Source: Phycisphaeraceae bacterium (GTDB lineage: Bacteria; Planctomycetota; Phycisphaerae; Phycisphaerales; SM1A02). From it: a stretch of DNA of 64,000 bases. Each line of letters opens with the position of its first letter. The first letter of the stretch is position 1. The position numbers and the translations under genes are program-made. Shown here piece after piece: positions 36,762 to 46,248 of the stretch. The notes under the pieces were generated by a model that made no database searches, had not been told where the DNA came from, and was given only the letters and a program-made list of their open reading frames with translations. The stretch is from positions 62,001 through 126,000 of the forward strand of contig JAHBWZ010000009.1 of assembly GCA_019636755.1 (NCBI GenBank). The letters are read 5' to 3'.

Positions 36762-37526
36762 ATGACACGGCCCCCTGATCCCATCTGTGCGATCGTGCTG
36801 ATGACGCTCATGATCGCTCCAGTCGCGCGCGGTGATGGAGGCGTCTACGTGGTCTATCACCCCGGCTACTGGGCGTATGCGGGTCACTACCAGAAGGCAT
36901 TTGCCGCCTGGTCCGATGCGATGGACAACGACATCGTCACGATGACGTTCGCGGAAGTGCCGCCGTGGACTCCGCCCAGTGATCACTACAACGCCATCGG
37001 CGTCTGGTTCACGGACGGGTACGACCAGGTGGTTGTGCAGGGGAACTACCTGAATGACACGGTGGGCGTGTCAGCCACGTGGAGATCATCATGGAACTCG
37101 ACGCATCTGTCCATGGCGGGTTCGCGATGCACACCACAGGGCAGGAGATGCAGCGTGGTTCTACGACGGGAATCGGCTGCTGTTCCAGACGTACCTGCAC
37201 AGTCTGCAGGTGACCGGGCCAGGTCCGGACGAGCCAAGCTTGTCGGTTTATCCCACGGACGTTCCGTTGACCGTGTGCGGCTCCGGCGAGACGGCTGGGG
37301 CATCAGCGTCGACGACATCCATCTCCAGCGTGTCATCGATCCGGTGCCGGCGGATGTCAACGGCGACGGCGTGGTGGACTTCATGGACCTGCTGCTCGTG
37401 CTGGCGTGGTTCGGGCCGTGCCCGAGCCAGGATCTCCTGCCCGGCTGCGCGGCGGCGGACCTGGACGGCAACGGCGTGGTGGACCTGGCGGACATCGTGG
37501 CGGTGATCTACACGTGGACAGGGTGA
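36762..37526 (+). CDS. Secreted dockerin-like protein (cassette copy A2), internally frameshifted
   Basis: 254 residues from ATG 36762 with an excellent GGAGGAGG site. Signal peptide (CAIVLMTLMIAPVARG-DGG), then a beta-rich domain shared with copy C2 (VYVVYHPGYWAYAGHYQKAFAAW). Between about 37068 and 37250 the frame is shifted relative to C2 by compensating indels, so some 60 residues are garbled. The end is intact: two dockerin-like halves, DVNGDGVVDFMDLLLVLAW and DLDGNGVVDLADIVAVIYTW. The function of the N-terminal domain is unknown. Confidence 0.72.
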   Translation: MTRPPDPICAIVLMTLMIAPVARGDGGVYVVYHPGYWAYAGHYQKAFAAWSDAMDNDIVTMTFAEVPPWTPPSDHYNAIGVWFTDGYDQVVVQGNYLNDTVGVSATWRSSWNSTHLSMAGSRCTPQGRRCSVVLRRESAAVPDVPAQSAGDRARSGRAKLVGLSHGRSVDRVRLRRDGWGISVDDIHLQRVIDPVPADVNGDGVVDFMDLLLVLAWFGPCPSQDLLPGCAAADLDGNGVVDLADIVAVIYTWTG

Positions 37527-37590
37527 GTGCAGGGTGGTGGTGCATCAGTGCGGCGAGTGCCTGTCCCTCGCAGAGGCCGCGATCCGTACG

Positions 37591-37628
37591 CGCACGCCAA
37601 TGGGGGCTGTCGCCCCCCTTGGCGTGCG
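37591..37628. repeat. 38-bp palindrome downstream of dockerin gene A2
   Basis: CGCACGCCAA-TGGGGG...CCCCCC-TTGGCGTGCG can form a long GC stem. The same element occurs at 40071-40108, in the two 272-bp repeats and, variant, at 33552 and 33800. Confidence 0.85.
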
Positions 37629-37760
37629 CTTTCAGAGCGCAGACAGAGGCCAGGCGGTCGAATCCGCGCAGGGCCGTGCCGGGGACGGCGTATCTGTGGG
37701 CAGGCGATCCCGGGTCGGCGGGACCGCGGTGAGTTGTCGAGATCAGGACGGGACAGACCC

Positions 37761-38411
37761 ATGCACCAGATCACCATGACCATCTTCACCATCACCGCCA
37801 TGCACCGGCTCCTCGCGCTGCCGGTGCTTCTCGCGGCTCTTTCGCAGAGCGCGGCGGGCGCGATCACGTACACGGACCAGAAGGACCTCTGGCTGAGCCA
37901 GACGACAGGCGTGGAGGTGATCACCTTCACCGAGCACCCGGTCGGCACGTGGCTGGACGACCACTACCACGAGTCGCACGGGCTCATCTTCGCGGGACCG
38001 ACGGAGTTCATCACGCACGACACGGCCTTCCACGATCTTCAGGGTATGAAAACCTTCACCGGCGTCGCCGACCTGCGCTTCGACACGCCGATCACGGCGT
38101 TCGCGTTCGACAACTACTTCGGGACGGTCTATGTACGACTCTTCAGCGGGACGGACATGATCGGCGAGTACCCGTTCTGGGGCCTCATCCCTAACTTCGG
38201 CGGGATCCTCTCGACCATCCCGTTCGACCGGATCGTCCTGTGGGACCCGTCAGACGCGGTGCTTGCGATCGACGACATCATGTTCACGCACCAGGCGCTG
38301 GTGCCCGGACCCGCGGCGGTGTGGCTGCTGCTCTCGCTCGCCGCAGGGGCGCCCTGCCGGCGGCGGCGCCGCCGCCGTGCATGTGCCGCATCGCCGGCGT
38401 ACCTCACCTGA
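37761..38411 (+). CDS. PEP-CTERM-like secreted protein (cassette copy B)
   Basis: 216 residues, intact. N-terminus MHQITMTIFTITAMHRLLALPVLLAALSQSAAGA acts as signal peptide. The mature domain (ITYTDQKDLWLSQTTG, VITFTEHPVGTWLDDHYHES, FDTPITAFAFDNYFG, FDRIVLWDPSDAVLAIDDI) is a beta-sandwich-like domain common in secreted planctomycete proteins. The tail VPGPAAVWLLLSLAAG followed by seven Arg fits a PEP-CTERM-type sorting signal read by an exosortase; no exosortase gene is in this window. The role is probably extracellular; it is otherwise unknown. Confidence 0.85.
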   Translation: MHQITMTIFTITAMHRLLALPVLLAALSQSAAGAITYTDQKDLWLSQTTGVEVITFTEHPVGTWLDDHYHESHGLIFAGPTEFITHDTAFHDLQGMKTFTGVADLRFDTPITAFAFDNYFGTVYVRLFSGTDMIGEYPFWGLIPNFGGILSTIPFDRIVLWDPSDAVLAIDDIMFTHQALVPGPAAVWLLLSLAAGAPCRRRRRRRACAASPAYLT

Positions 38412-38483
38412 CCCGATCGCACCGTCTCCCCCGCGCCGGGCGCTCACGCGCCCGGCGCGGGTGTTCTCCTGGAGACTCGACCC

Positions 38484-39128
38484 ATGCACCAGATCACCAT
38501 GACCATCTTCACCATCACCGCCATCCACCGGCTCCTCGCGTTGCCGGTGCTTCGCGGCTCTTTCGCAGAGCCAGTGGCTGCCGCGATCACGGCCAATGGA
38601 CCAGAAGGACCTCTGGCTGAGCCAGACGACAGGCGTGGAGGTGATCATCTTCACTGGTTAATTCCGGTCGGCACGTGGCTGGACGACCACTACCACGAGT
38701 CGCACGGGCTCATCTTCGCGGGACCGACGGAGTTCATCACGCACGACACGGCCTTCCACGATCTTCAGGGTATGAAAACCTTCACCGGCGTCGCCGACCT
38801 GCGCTTCGACACGCCGATCACGGCGTTTGCGTTCGACAACTACTTCGGTGTCGTGGTGTTCAAGCTGTATGCAGGAGAAGAGGAGATCGCGCACTCCTTC
38901 TTCCTCGGCCTCATCCCCAACTTCGGCGGGATCCTCTCGACCATCCCGTTCGACCGGATCGTCCTGTGGGACCCGTCGGACGCGGTGCTCTTCATCGACG
39001 ACATCATGTTCACGCACCAGGCGCTGGTGCCCGGACCCGGCGGCGCCGCGATGGCGCTCCTGGCCGGGTGGGGCGCGGTCACGCGTCGGCGACGGCGCCG
39101 ACGCGGGCCCGCGGCACCATGTCCATGA
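38484..39128 (+). CDS. PEP-CTERM-like secreted protein (cassette copy C), locally frameshifted
   Basis: 214 residues and open throughout, but residues about 22-60 (LRGSFAEPVAAAITANGPEG...) are read in a different frame from copies B, D and E because of compensating indels between 38548 and 38665. After GTWLDDHYHES the sequence is normal, with its own variant (VVVFKLYAGEEEIAHSFFL) and an intact tail VPGPGGAAMALLAGWGAVT plus poly-Arg. The signal peptide is partly damaged, so export may fail. Confidence 0.75.
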   Translation: MHQITMTIFTITAIHRLLALPVLRGSFAEPVAAAITANGPEGPLAEPDDRRGGDHLHWLIPVGTWLDDHYHESHGLIFAGPTEFITHDTAFHDLQGMKTFTGVADLRFDTPITAFAFDNYFGVVVFKLYAGEEEIAHSFFLGLIPNFGGILSTIPFDRIVLWDPSDAVLFIDDIMFTHQALVPGPGGAAMALLAGWGAVTRRRRRRRGPAAPCP

Positions 39129-39136
39129 GACGACTG

Positions 39137-39175
39137 CCGTGCGGGGGGAGGTTGAGACCACCTCCCCCCGCACGG
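39137..39175. terminator. Perfect 16-bp GC hairpin after the PEP-CTERM-like gene (copy C)
   Basis: Identical to 36647-36685 and in the same position between first and second gene of the cassette. Confidence 0.5.
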
Positions 39176-39251
39176 GCTCTTCAAGGATCGGTGCACAGTG
39201 AAGCCCCGCAGTTCCATCGCCAGGGAGGGTACACGCGGAGGAGGTGGTGGA

Positions 39252-40006
39252 ATGACACGGCCCCCTGATCCCATCTGTGCGATCGTGCTGATGACGCTCA
39301 TGATCGCTCCAGTCGCGCGCGGTGATGGAGGCGTCTACGTGGTCTATCACCCCGGCTACTGGGCGTATGCGGGTCACTACCAGAAGGCATTTGCCGCCTG
39401 GTCCGATGCGATGGACAACGACATCGTCACGATGACGTTCGCGGAAGTGCCGCCGTGGACCTGGCTCAGTGATCACTACAACGCCATCGGCGTCTGGTTC
39501 ACCGACGGGTACGATCAGGTGGTTGTGCAGGGGAACTACCTGAATGACACGGTGGGCGTGTCAGGCCACGTGGAGATCATCCTGGAACTCGACGCATCCG
39601 TCCATGGCGTCGCGATGCACACCAGGCAGGGCATGCAGGCGTGGTTCTACGACGGGAATCGGCTGCTGTTCCAGACGTACCTGCACAATCCGCAGGTGAC
39701 CGGGCCAGGTCCGGACGAGCGCTTCGTCGGCTTCATCACGGACGTTCCGTTCAATCGTGTGCGGCTCCGGCGAGACGGCTGGGGCATCAGCGTCGACGAC
39801 ATCCATCTCCAGCGTGTCATCGATCCGGTGCCGGCGGATGTCAACGGCGACGGCGTGGTGGACTTCATGGACCTGCTGCTCGTGCTGGCGTGGTTCGCCG
39901 CCTGCACCAGGATCTCCTGCCCGGCTGCGCGGCGGCGGACCTGGACGGCAACGGCGTGGTGGACCTGGCGGACATCGTGGCGGTGATCTACACGTGGACA
40001 GGGTGA
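39252..40006 (+). pseudogene. Secreted dockerin-like protein (cassette copy C2), frameshifted in the dockerin tail
   Basis: ATG 39252 with GGAGGAGG. The signal peptide and the whole N-terminal domain are intact (VYVVYHPGYWAYAGHY ... GISVDDIHLQRVIDPVPADVNGDGVVDFMDLLLVLAWF). At about 39900 four bases are missing compared with A2 (CCGCCTGCACC versus GGGCCGTGCCCGAGCC), so the second dockerin half (DLDGNGVVDLADIVAVIYTW) is read out of frame and the frame ends at 39986. A2 and C2 are damaged at different sites, so a full gene could be rebuilt by recombination between them. Confidence 0.8.
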
Positions 40007-40070
40007 GTCCAGGGTAGTGGTGCATCAGTGCGGCGAGTGCCTGTCCCTCGCAGAGGCCGCGATCCGTACG

Positions 40071-40108
40071 CGCACGCCAATGGGGGCTGTCGCCCCCCTT
40101 GGCGTGCG
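40071..40108. repeat. 38-bp palindrome downstream of dockerin gene C2
   Basis: Same element as at 37591-37628, at the equivalent place in the second cassette. Confidence 0.85.
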
Positions 40109-40252
40109 CTTTCAGAACGCAGACAGAAGCCAGGCGGTCGAATCCGCGCAGGGCCGTGCCGGGGACGGCGTACCTGTGGGCAGGCGATCCGGGGTCGGCG
40201 GGACCGCGGCAAGCCATCGAGACCAGGACGGAGACCAGGACGGGACACACCC

Positions 40253-40933
40253 ATGCACCAGATCACCATGACCACTTTCACCATCACCGCCATGCACCGG
40301 CTCCTCGCGCTGCCGGTGCTTCTCGCGGCTCTTTCGCAGAGCGCGGCGGGCGCGATCACGTACACGGACCAGAAGGACCTCTGGCTGAGCCAGACGACAG
40401 GCGTGGAGGTGATCACCTTCACGGAGCACCCCGTCGGCACATGGCTGGACGACCACTACCACGAGTCGCACGGGCTCATCTTCGCGGGACCGACGGAGTT
40501 CATCACGCACGCAGCGAGCTTCCACGACAACCAGGGGCTTGTGACATTCACCTCTGTCGCGGACCTGCGCTTCGACACGCCGATCACGGCGTTCGCGTTC
40601 GACAACTACTTCGGGACGGTCTATGTACGACTCTTCAGCGGGACGGACATGATCGGCGAGTACCCGTTCTGGGGCCTCATCCCCAATTTCGGCGGGATCC
40701 TCTCGACCATCCCGTTCGACCGGATCGTCCTGTGGGACCCGTCGGACGCGGTGCTTGCAATCGACGACATCATGTTCACGCACCAGGCGCTGGTGCCCGA
40801 CCCTGGCGCGCCGCGGTGGCGCGCTCCTGGTCGCGGAGCGCGGTCATGTCGGCGACGCGCCGATCCGGGCGTCCACGTGATGGCTGGAGATCCGCGATGT
40901 CGGTGCGGTTTGAGCGCTCGGATTGCTCGATGA
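40253..40933 (+). CDS. PEP-CTERM-like secreted protein (cassette copy D), frameshifted tail
   Basis: 226 residues. Signal peptide and domain match copy B (ITYTDQKDLWLSQTTG ... LVPDPG). After about 40796 the frame slips: instead of the VPGPGGAAMALLAGW membrane segment it reads PDPGAPRWRAPGRGAR, so the sorting tail is lost and the protein would be secreted rather than anchored. The 3' flank to about 41030 is shared with copy E. A short local variant (AASFHDNQGLVTFTS) replaces DTAFHDLQGMKTFTG of the other copies, as expected after gene conversion from a further copy. Confidence 0.75.
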   Translation: MHQITMTTFTITAMHRLLALPVLLAALSQSAAGAITYTDQKDLWLSQTTGVEVITFTEHPVGTWLDDHYHESHGLIFAGPTEFITHAASFHDNQGLVTFTSVADLRFDTPITAFAFDNYFGTVYVRLFSGTDMIGEYPFWGLIPNFGGILSTIPFDRIVLWDPSDAVLAIDDIMFTHQALVPDPGAPRWRAPGRGARSCRRRADPGVHVMAGDPRCRCGLSARIAR

Positions 40934-41848
40934 GTCACTGAAGCGACTGCACGGGTCCGCGTTCTCCGACGGGCGATCGTCAATCGCCGGGGACCGGGCC
41001 GAAGCCCCACGGCCACCTCGTGTCCATGTGCACGGCTGGGCTGCGTCTCCCAACTCTGATGATCGCCGTGCAGCGGCGAGTTGCAGGGGGCTGAGGCTCC
41101 TGCAACCCCTGAGGGAGGGTGGTGGTGGTCAGCCGGCGCAGGCAGCTCCGCGTATTGGGCTGGCGCGTCTCGCGCCGAGGACATCTGGCGACGACGGGCG
41201 CGTCCGACCCGCCGCGTCCGTGATCGCCCCAGGTGAGCCGCGCGCGTCCGGGATCATCCATCCGCCAGGGGGTTGCAGGGGCGCTTCATTCCCCTGCCGG
41301 CGTGCAGAAGACGCTGGCGTGCACGGCGGAGGGCCGCGTCGTCAAGGTCGCTGACTCGTCCATTCGCAGAACGTGCTCGATCGCTCGGAATGTCCCGTCA
41401 GGGAGCAGGGGTGACGTCAGGTCTCGATGATTCTGTGGATTGCCGTCGGGGGGCGCGAGCGCAGGGGGGGCTGAGGCCCCCCCCTGCAACCCCCTTGCGC
41501 GCATGAGGGTGGCTGGGGTCAGCCGGCGCGCGAGTGGTGGTGTCTTCGCGCGCATCGGGTCGCGCCGAGGAGGTCGGTCCCGGGAAGCGCTCCTCACGTG
41601 CACGGCGCGTCCTGGAGCGCCCGGTTGCAAGCCAGGTTGCGAGCCAGGTTGCTCGATGGATCTCTGGCGACGACGGCGCGTCCGGCGCGGCGCGTCCGGC
41701 GCGGCGCGTCCGCGGCCGATGAGTTGCGCGCCAAGGCGCGCCCGGGATCATCCATCCGCCGGGGGGGTTGCAGGGGGGCGCGTCAGCCCCCCTGCGCTCG
41801 CGCGTCCAGAACGCGAAGGCGTGCACGGCACTATGCCCGAGCGCATCG
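40934..41848. repeat. Array of dispersed GC-hairpin repeats, no gene
   Basis: From about 41084 the sequence alternates two segments separated by TGCAACCCC/GGGGTTGCA hairpin arms (for example near 41265, 41450-41505 and 41757-41800). The same segments occur at 45.3-45.9, 55.1-55.4 and 58.3-58.8 kb. All open frames here are repeat translations. Confidence 0.7.
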
Positions 41849-42502
41849 TCAGGGCCGCGGACTCCTCCGTGCGTGCGTGCGAGTGCCCGTCCGTTGCACG
41901 TCGCGCCACCGCCGTCGGCGTCCGCCGACGAGCGGCGCCAGCGTCAGCAGGGCGAGGGCCGCCGGTGCCGGGACCGCCCAGCCGCCGAAGTGCAGGTCGT
42001 CGACGGGAAGGACACCGGCGACAGGGTCCCGCAGCACGACGTGGTCGAACGGTGTGTCGGACACGAGGGCCGAGAAGAGGCCGACGCCGTTCTGGATGAA
42101 GTGCTTCGGGGGTGCGATGAGCACACCCCCGCTGTACAGGGAGACCTCCAGGTGCCCCGCATGATCCACCGCCAGCCAGCGCTGCGGCGTGGTGAACGAG
42201 AGGAGCAGCGGCGTCCCGGTGAAGTTGGGATACGCACCGAACCCGTCGTTCACGAACATCGGCGTGGCGACGATCGAGTACCCCGGGCTGAACTCGATCC
42301 CGTGACTGGCAAGGTACGCATCCACGGCAAGAACGCCCGGCGGATGCTCAGTGAAGGTGATCGTCTCGAACGCACCGCCGACCGCGGACTCCCACAGGGC
42401 GCGGTCAGTGAAGTACGTGACTTCGGCGCCTGTGGCCGTGCCGACAGGAACGAGTGCGATCGTGACCGACAGGATCGAGCGGACGAGGGTGGTTCTGGTC
42501 AT
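41849..42502 (-). CDS. PEP-CTERM-like secreted protein (copy F)
   Basis: 217 residues, intact, with AGGAGG before ATG 42502. Signal peptide MTRTTLVRSILSVTIALVPVGTATGA; domain related to the cassette proteins (VTYFTDRALWESAV, ETITFTEHPPGVLAVDAYLASHGIEF, FDHVVLRDPVAGVLPVDDLHF) but clearly diverged; tail VPAPAALALLTLAPLVGGRRRRW. It is on the opposite strand from the cassettes. A run of about 18 basic/polar residues follows the poly-Arg and may come from the adjoining repeat array. Confidence 0.85.
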   Translation of the reverse strand: MTRTTLVRSILSVTIALVPVGTATGAEVTYFTDRALWESAVGGAFETITFTEHPPGVLAVDAYLASHGIEFSPGYSIVATPMFVNDGFGAYPNFTGTPLLLSFTTPQRWLAVDHAGHLEVSLYSGGVLIAPPKHFIQNGVGLFSALVSDTPFDHVVLRDPVAGVLPVDDLHFGGWAVPAPAALALLTLAPLVGGRRRRWRDVQRTGTRTHARRSPRP

Positions 42503-42579
42503 GGTGCACCGCCTCCTGGAAGTGGAAGATACCGATGCAGGCGGACAGGGCGGAGTCGGGTCCAGCCCTTACCCGGGCG

Positions 42580-44338
42580 ATGCCGCGGGAATACCCCGAC
42601 TGCGGCGTCGAGAATCAGATCTCGCGACCCCGCCGCGCCGTTCGCCAGCACTGAGCAGGTCGCCCATGCCGACGCCGTTGCCGTCCAGGTCCGCAGGTAG
42701 GTTCCGCAGGTCGCGCCACCGCCGGGGTGCGGGCGCACACGGCATCCCAGAGCTGGCGAGGACCAGGAGCATGTCCTGAAGCTGACCGCGCCGTCGCGAT
42801 TCGATGCTCTGCCGTGGCAGGTGCGGGGATCGTAGATGAAGGCATGCGGCTCAATCGGGCCCTCATCGTGTTCGGCGAAACCCCCAGGCGACGATCCAGC
42901 CCCTTGTCATTGACATCCAGCAGATGGCGTACCTGCACATCGCTCACCGCAGTGTCCACCTCGGGTTGCCCCAGGTCCGCAGCATCCAGCACCCTGCGCA
43001 GTCCACGGCGGATTCTTGGAGCGGGGCTTCGGTCCAGAGGATGGGGATGTTGGTCCCCGCCGCGAAACCCACAATCTGCGGCACGCCGCCGGGACACGGC
43101 CTCTGCGCGAGTGCGCTAGTCCGGGTTCCGTCGGCACCACCGCGCAGTCGACCCGCGTGCCGGTCCCGCCGGCCAGAGCGCCGCCTGCTCCAGGCACTGC
43201 GCGCCCGATGCCGCCCACGCGTATCCCACCGTGTCCAGGCTCTGCGCTGATGCGCGGCCGCTCCTGCGGCGGGGGCGAAGGCGGGCAGGGGCAGGCGGGA
43301 TGGGAGGCCAGCCGGGTCAGATCCTCCGGGCGTCGCGGATGGCGGCACCATCCAGTGACCCGCATGCGTGTCCTGCCTGCAACTGCAGAACGCACTCTGC
43401 ACCGGGCAAGTGGGATCGTCCTGCTGCACCACCCGGTGCGAGCGTGCCGGCGATCGCGCCCCGCCCCAGGGCGTTCAGAAATGACACGTCTGGAGACGCT
43501 GGGAATGCACCGTCGACGCCCGGCAGTCGATTGGGCAGCAATCGCCGGTCTGCGAGGCGGCGTCGAAGTACGCGGCGACCGCGGTCACGAACCGGCGGCA
43601 CTCCGCGGTCCGGTCTTCGCACAGCGCCCCTGCCTGCACTCGGTGACGCACTGGGACTCGCGTGATTCTTCGAGCGCCGCCCAGCAGTCCCGGCAGAAGA
43701 TACCTGACGCCGCGATCGCGCGTCCACTGCGACTGCGTCCGCGACGCTGGGCTGGAACAGCGTGTATGCCATGGCTGCGGCGGATCGGGCGTTTGCTGAA
43801 CTGTGGCAGGTGCCACACTGTCGCGCGTCCCGTGCCGGCCATGATGCCGCCGCTCTGTCCCACCACGGTTCCATGCCGTGACGTTCCAGGCGCGCGATCG
43901 ACGGTGCATCGGACCCTGACAAGGCCGAAAGATCGTGGATCCCCGGTCCAAGCCCGAAGCCGCCGAACGGCAGCCAGACGGCTGCCCTCGGAACGCCGTT
44001 CACTCTGACCGCGAACGCGACGATCCCCTCGCCCCCATCGCCGTTGATCCCGAATGCCCCGGTGCCGAGGTCCAGCGACATGAGCCCGGTGACGGGGTCG
44101 CCCGGTGTCACGATGAAGCCGATCGGTCCCGCGTCGATCAGGTCGTAGGGCGGAGCGGCAGAGACCGGCTCCGGATCAGGCGGCAGGGCGGCCATGCAGA
44201 ACACCAGGCACAGGCTCGCCACCCGCCGGCGGCGCGCCAGGGCACATCGCTCGCTCAGCGCGCAGGCAGGCCGTGGGCCGTGGGCCGTGGGCCGTGGGCC
44301 GTGGCGAATTGACAGGACAACCGGGTTCTCGATTGCAT
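42580..44338 (-). pseudogene. HAF-type secreted dockerin protein, out of frame behind a heptamer repeat and further frameshifted
   Basis: ATG 44338 is preceded by GGAGG at 6 nt. Twelve codons later come five units of the heptamer (CACGGCC on this strand). The ATG frame stops shortly after (TGA near 44255). The signal-peptide frame (LARRRRVASLCLVFCMAALPP...SAAPPYDLIDAGPIGF) is offset by one base; one more unit (6) fuses them without a stop. The mature part runs open to about 43900 (GAFGINGDGGEGIVAFAVRVNG), then continues in pieces: a Cys-rich stretch (CRDCWAALEESRESQC), VNDKGWIVAWGF...HAFIYDP and a dockerin-like end (ADLDGNGVGMGDLLS) near 42660, in several frames. It is the second HAF-type locus with this layout. 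Confidence 0.7.
44269..44303 (-). repeat. Tandem repeat, five perfect units of GGCCGTG (CACGGCC on the coding strand)
   Basis: 35 bp without mismatch between start codon and signal-peptide core of the HAF-type gene on the minus strand. Confidence 0.95.
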
Positions 44339-44499
44339 CTGAAGCCTCCGGGATCGAAGACCACTCTACATCGGGACTGGCCGGCATGCAATGGTCTGGC
44401 GGGTTGCATCGGCCGCGGGATCCGGGGCGGACATCCATGCACTGCTCGCCTGCCTCGAACTCGTGGCCGGCAATCACAGACAGGAGGAAAGGGAGACCC

Positions 44500-45192
44500 A
44501 TGCAACGGATCAACAGGACCATGTTCACCATCAGCGCCATGCACCGGCTCCTCGCGCTGCCGGTGCTTCTCGCGATACTCTCACAGAGCGCGGCTGGCGC
44601 GATCACCTACACGAACAACAAGGATCTCTGGCTGAGCCAGACGACAGGCGTGGAGGTGATCACCTTCACCGAGCATCCGCTCGGGACATGGCTGGACGAC
44701 CACTCCCACGAGTCGCACGGACTCACCTTCGCGGGACCGACGGAGTTCATCACGCACGACACGGCGTTCCACGATCTTCAGGGCATGAAGACCTTCACGG
44801 GCGTCGCGGACCTGCGCTTCGACACGCCGATCACGGCGTTCGCGTTCGACAACTCCGTCGGGTCTGTCAATCTGCGCCTGTACTCAGGAGACACGCAGAT
44901 CGGATTCGCGCAGTTCTTCGGCCTCATCCCCAACTTCGGCGGGATCCTCTCGACCATTCCGTTCGACCGGATCGTGCTGTGGGACCCGTCAGACGCGGTG
45001 CTTGCGATCGACGACATCATGTTCACGCACCACGCGCTGGTGCCCGGACCCGGCGGCGCCGCGATGGCGCTCCTGGCCGGGTGGAGCGCGGTCACCGGTC
45101 GGCGACGGCGCCGATCCGGGCGTCCACGTGATGGCTGGAGATCCGCGATGTCGGTGCGGTCGGTGCGCTCGGATTGCTCGATGAGTCACTGA
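44500..45192 (+). CDS. PEP-CTERM-like secreted protein (copy E)
   Basis: 230 residues, intact. ATG 44500 follows GGAGGAAAGGGAGACCC. Signal peptide and domain closely match the cassette genes, with its own segment SVGSVNLRLYSGDTQIGFAQFFG that copy A shares. The tail VPGPGGAAMALLAGWSAVT plus poly-Arg is present but followed by about 30 extra residues, because the frame runs into the 3' flank shared with copy D. Its upstream flank (about 60 bp) matches copy A. It is the likely donor or ancestor of the cassette's first gene. Confidence 0.85.
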   Translation: MQRINRTMFTISAMHRLLALPVLLAILSQSAAGAITYTNNKDLWLSQTTGVEVITFTEHPLGTWLDDHSHESHGLTFAGPTEFITHDTAFHDLQGMKTFTGVADLRFDTPITAFAFDNSVGSVNLRLYSGDTQIGFAQFFGLIPNFGGILSTIPFDRIVLWDPSDAVLAIDDIMFTHHALVPGPGGAAMALLAGWSAVTGRRRRRSGRPRDGWRSAMSVRSVRSDCSMSH

Positions 45193-45989
45193 AGCGACTG
45201 CACGTCCGCGTTCTCCCGACGGGATGATCGTCAATCGCCGGGGACCGGGCCGAAGCCCCACGGCCACCCGTGTCCATGAACACGGCTGGCGTTGCGTCTC
45301 CTGGATCACTCGGTCTTGCGTCCGGGCGATCAGGGAGACCAGACGTCAACCGCGGTCCTTGAACAACATCGAGCGAGTGAGATCGCGCGCATGGACGACT
45401 CGGCGACCTGACGACGCGCTCAGGCACTCCGCCGTGCACGCCGTCGCTCTCTGCACGCGCGTGCGCAGGGGGGCTGACGCGCACCACCTGCAACCCCCCC
45501 TCGCGGATGGACGGTCCCGGGACCGCCCTGGCGCGCGAATCAGCGATCGCGGACGCGCCGCGCCGGACACGCCGTCGTCGCCAGACGTCCCCGGCGCGCG
45601 ACCCTCGCCCCATGCCCATCCGACCACCGCGCCGGCTGACCCCCCAACCACCGTCATGCAGAGGCTGTTGCAGGGGGGGCCTCAGCTCCCTGCCGCGCAC
45701 CCGGACGGAAATCCGCGTGATCGAAGAAGACCGACGTCAACGATCCTTGAACAACATCGGCGAGTGAGACGCGCGCGTACATTTCAGTGACCTGACGACG
45801 CGTTTCCGTGGCACGCCGCCGTGCACGCCATCGATTTCAGGACGCAGATAAACCGAGCGCCCTGCAACCCCGCGGATGGACGATCCCGACGCGCTCTCGC
45901 GCGTAACGCACGGTCGCGGACGCGACGCCGGACGCGATCGCCCCAGAGATCCATCGAGCGCCCGGCGGAGTATTTCAACAGTCTGCGAC
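45193..45989. repeat. Array of dispersed GC-hairpin repeats, no gene
   Basis: Hairpin arms near 45463-45505 and 45660-45690 and two CCTTGAACAACATCG segments (45356 and 45741) mark the same repeat family as at 41 kb. Confidence 0.65.
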
Positions 45990-46248
45990 TACGGCTCCAG
46001 GTCCACGGCGGCGTCTCGGCCGCTTCGATCGCCCGGCGCTTCGCTGCCTCCTCCTGCCGGGGCGAGGATCACTTCGACGGGCACCGGTTCCTCCATGGGT
46101 ATACCTGGCGTGGCGAAATACGACGCCGCCCGCGCGCAAACCACCGCCCGAACGCCGCACGCGCTCGATGGCCAGCGACCAGCCGCGAGATCGCGCGACG
46201 TCCTCCGGGGCACCTTGCACCGCCAGCGTCTCGCGCAGCCAGACCGCG

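Larger units (their letters stand above)
36009..38470 (+). repeat. Tandem duplication, left unit (A, A2, B)
   Basis: Same order and sequence as the right unit: PEP-CTERM-like gene, dockerin gene, hairpin, PEP-CTERM-like gene. Offsets are 2,475 bp at the first gene, 2,490 at the dockerin ATG and 2,492 at the third gene; the drift reflects indels in the first gene. Confidence 0.9.
38484..40930 (+). repeat. Tandem duplication, right unit (C, C2, D)
   Basis: Second copy of the cassette. It is the better preserved copy in the first gene and the dockerin gene, while its third gene has a frameshifted end. Confidence 0.9.
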
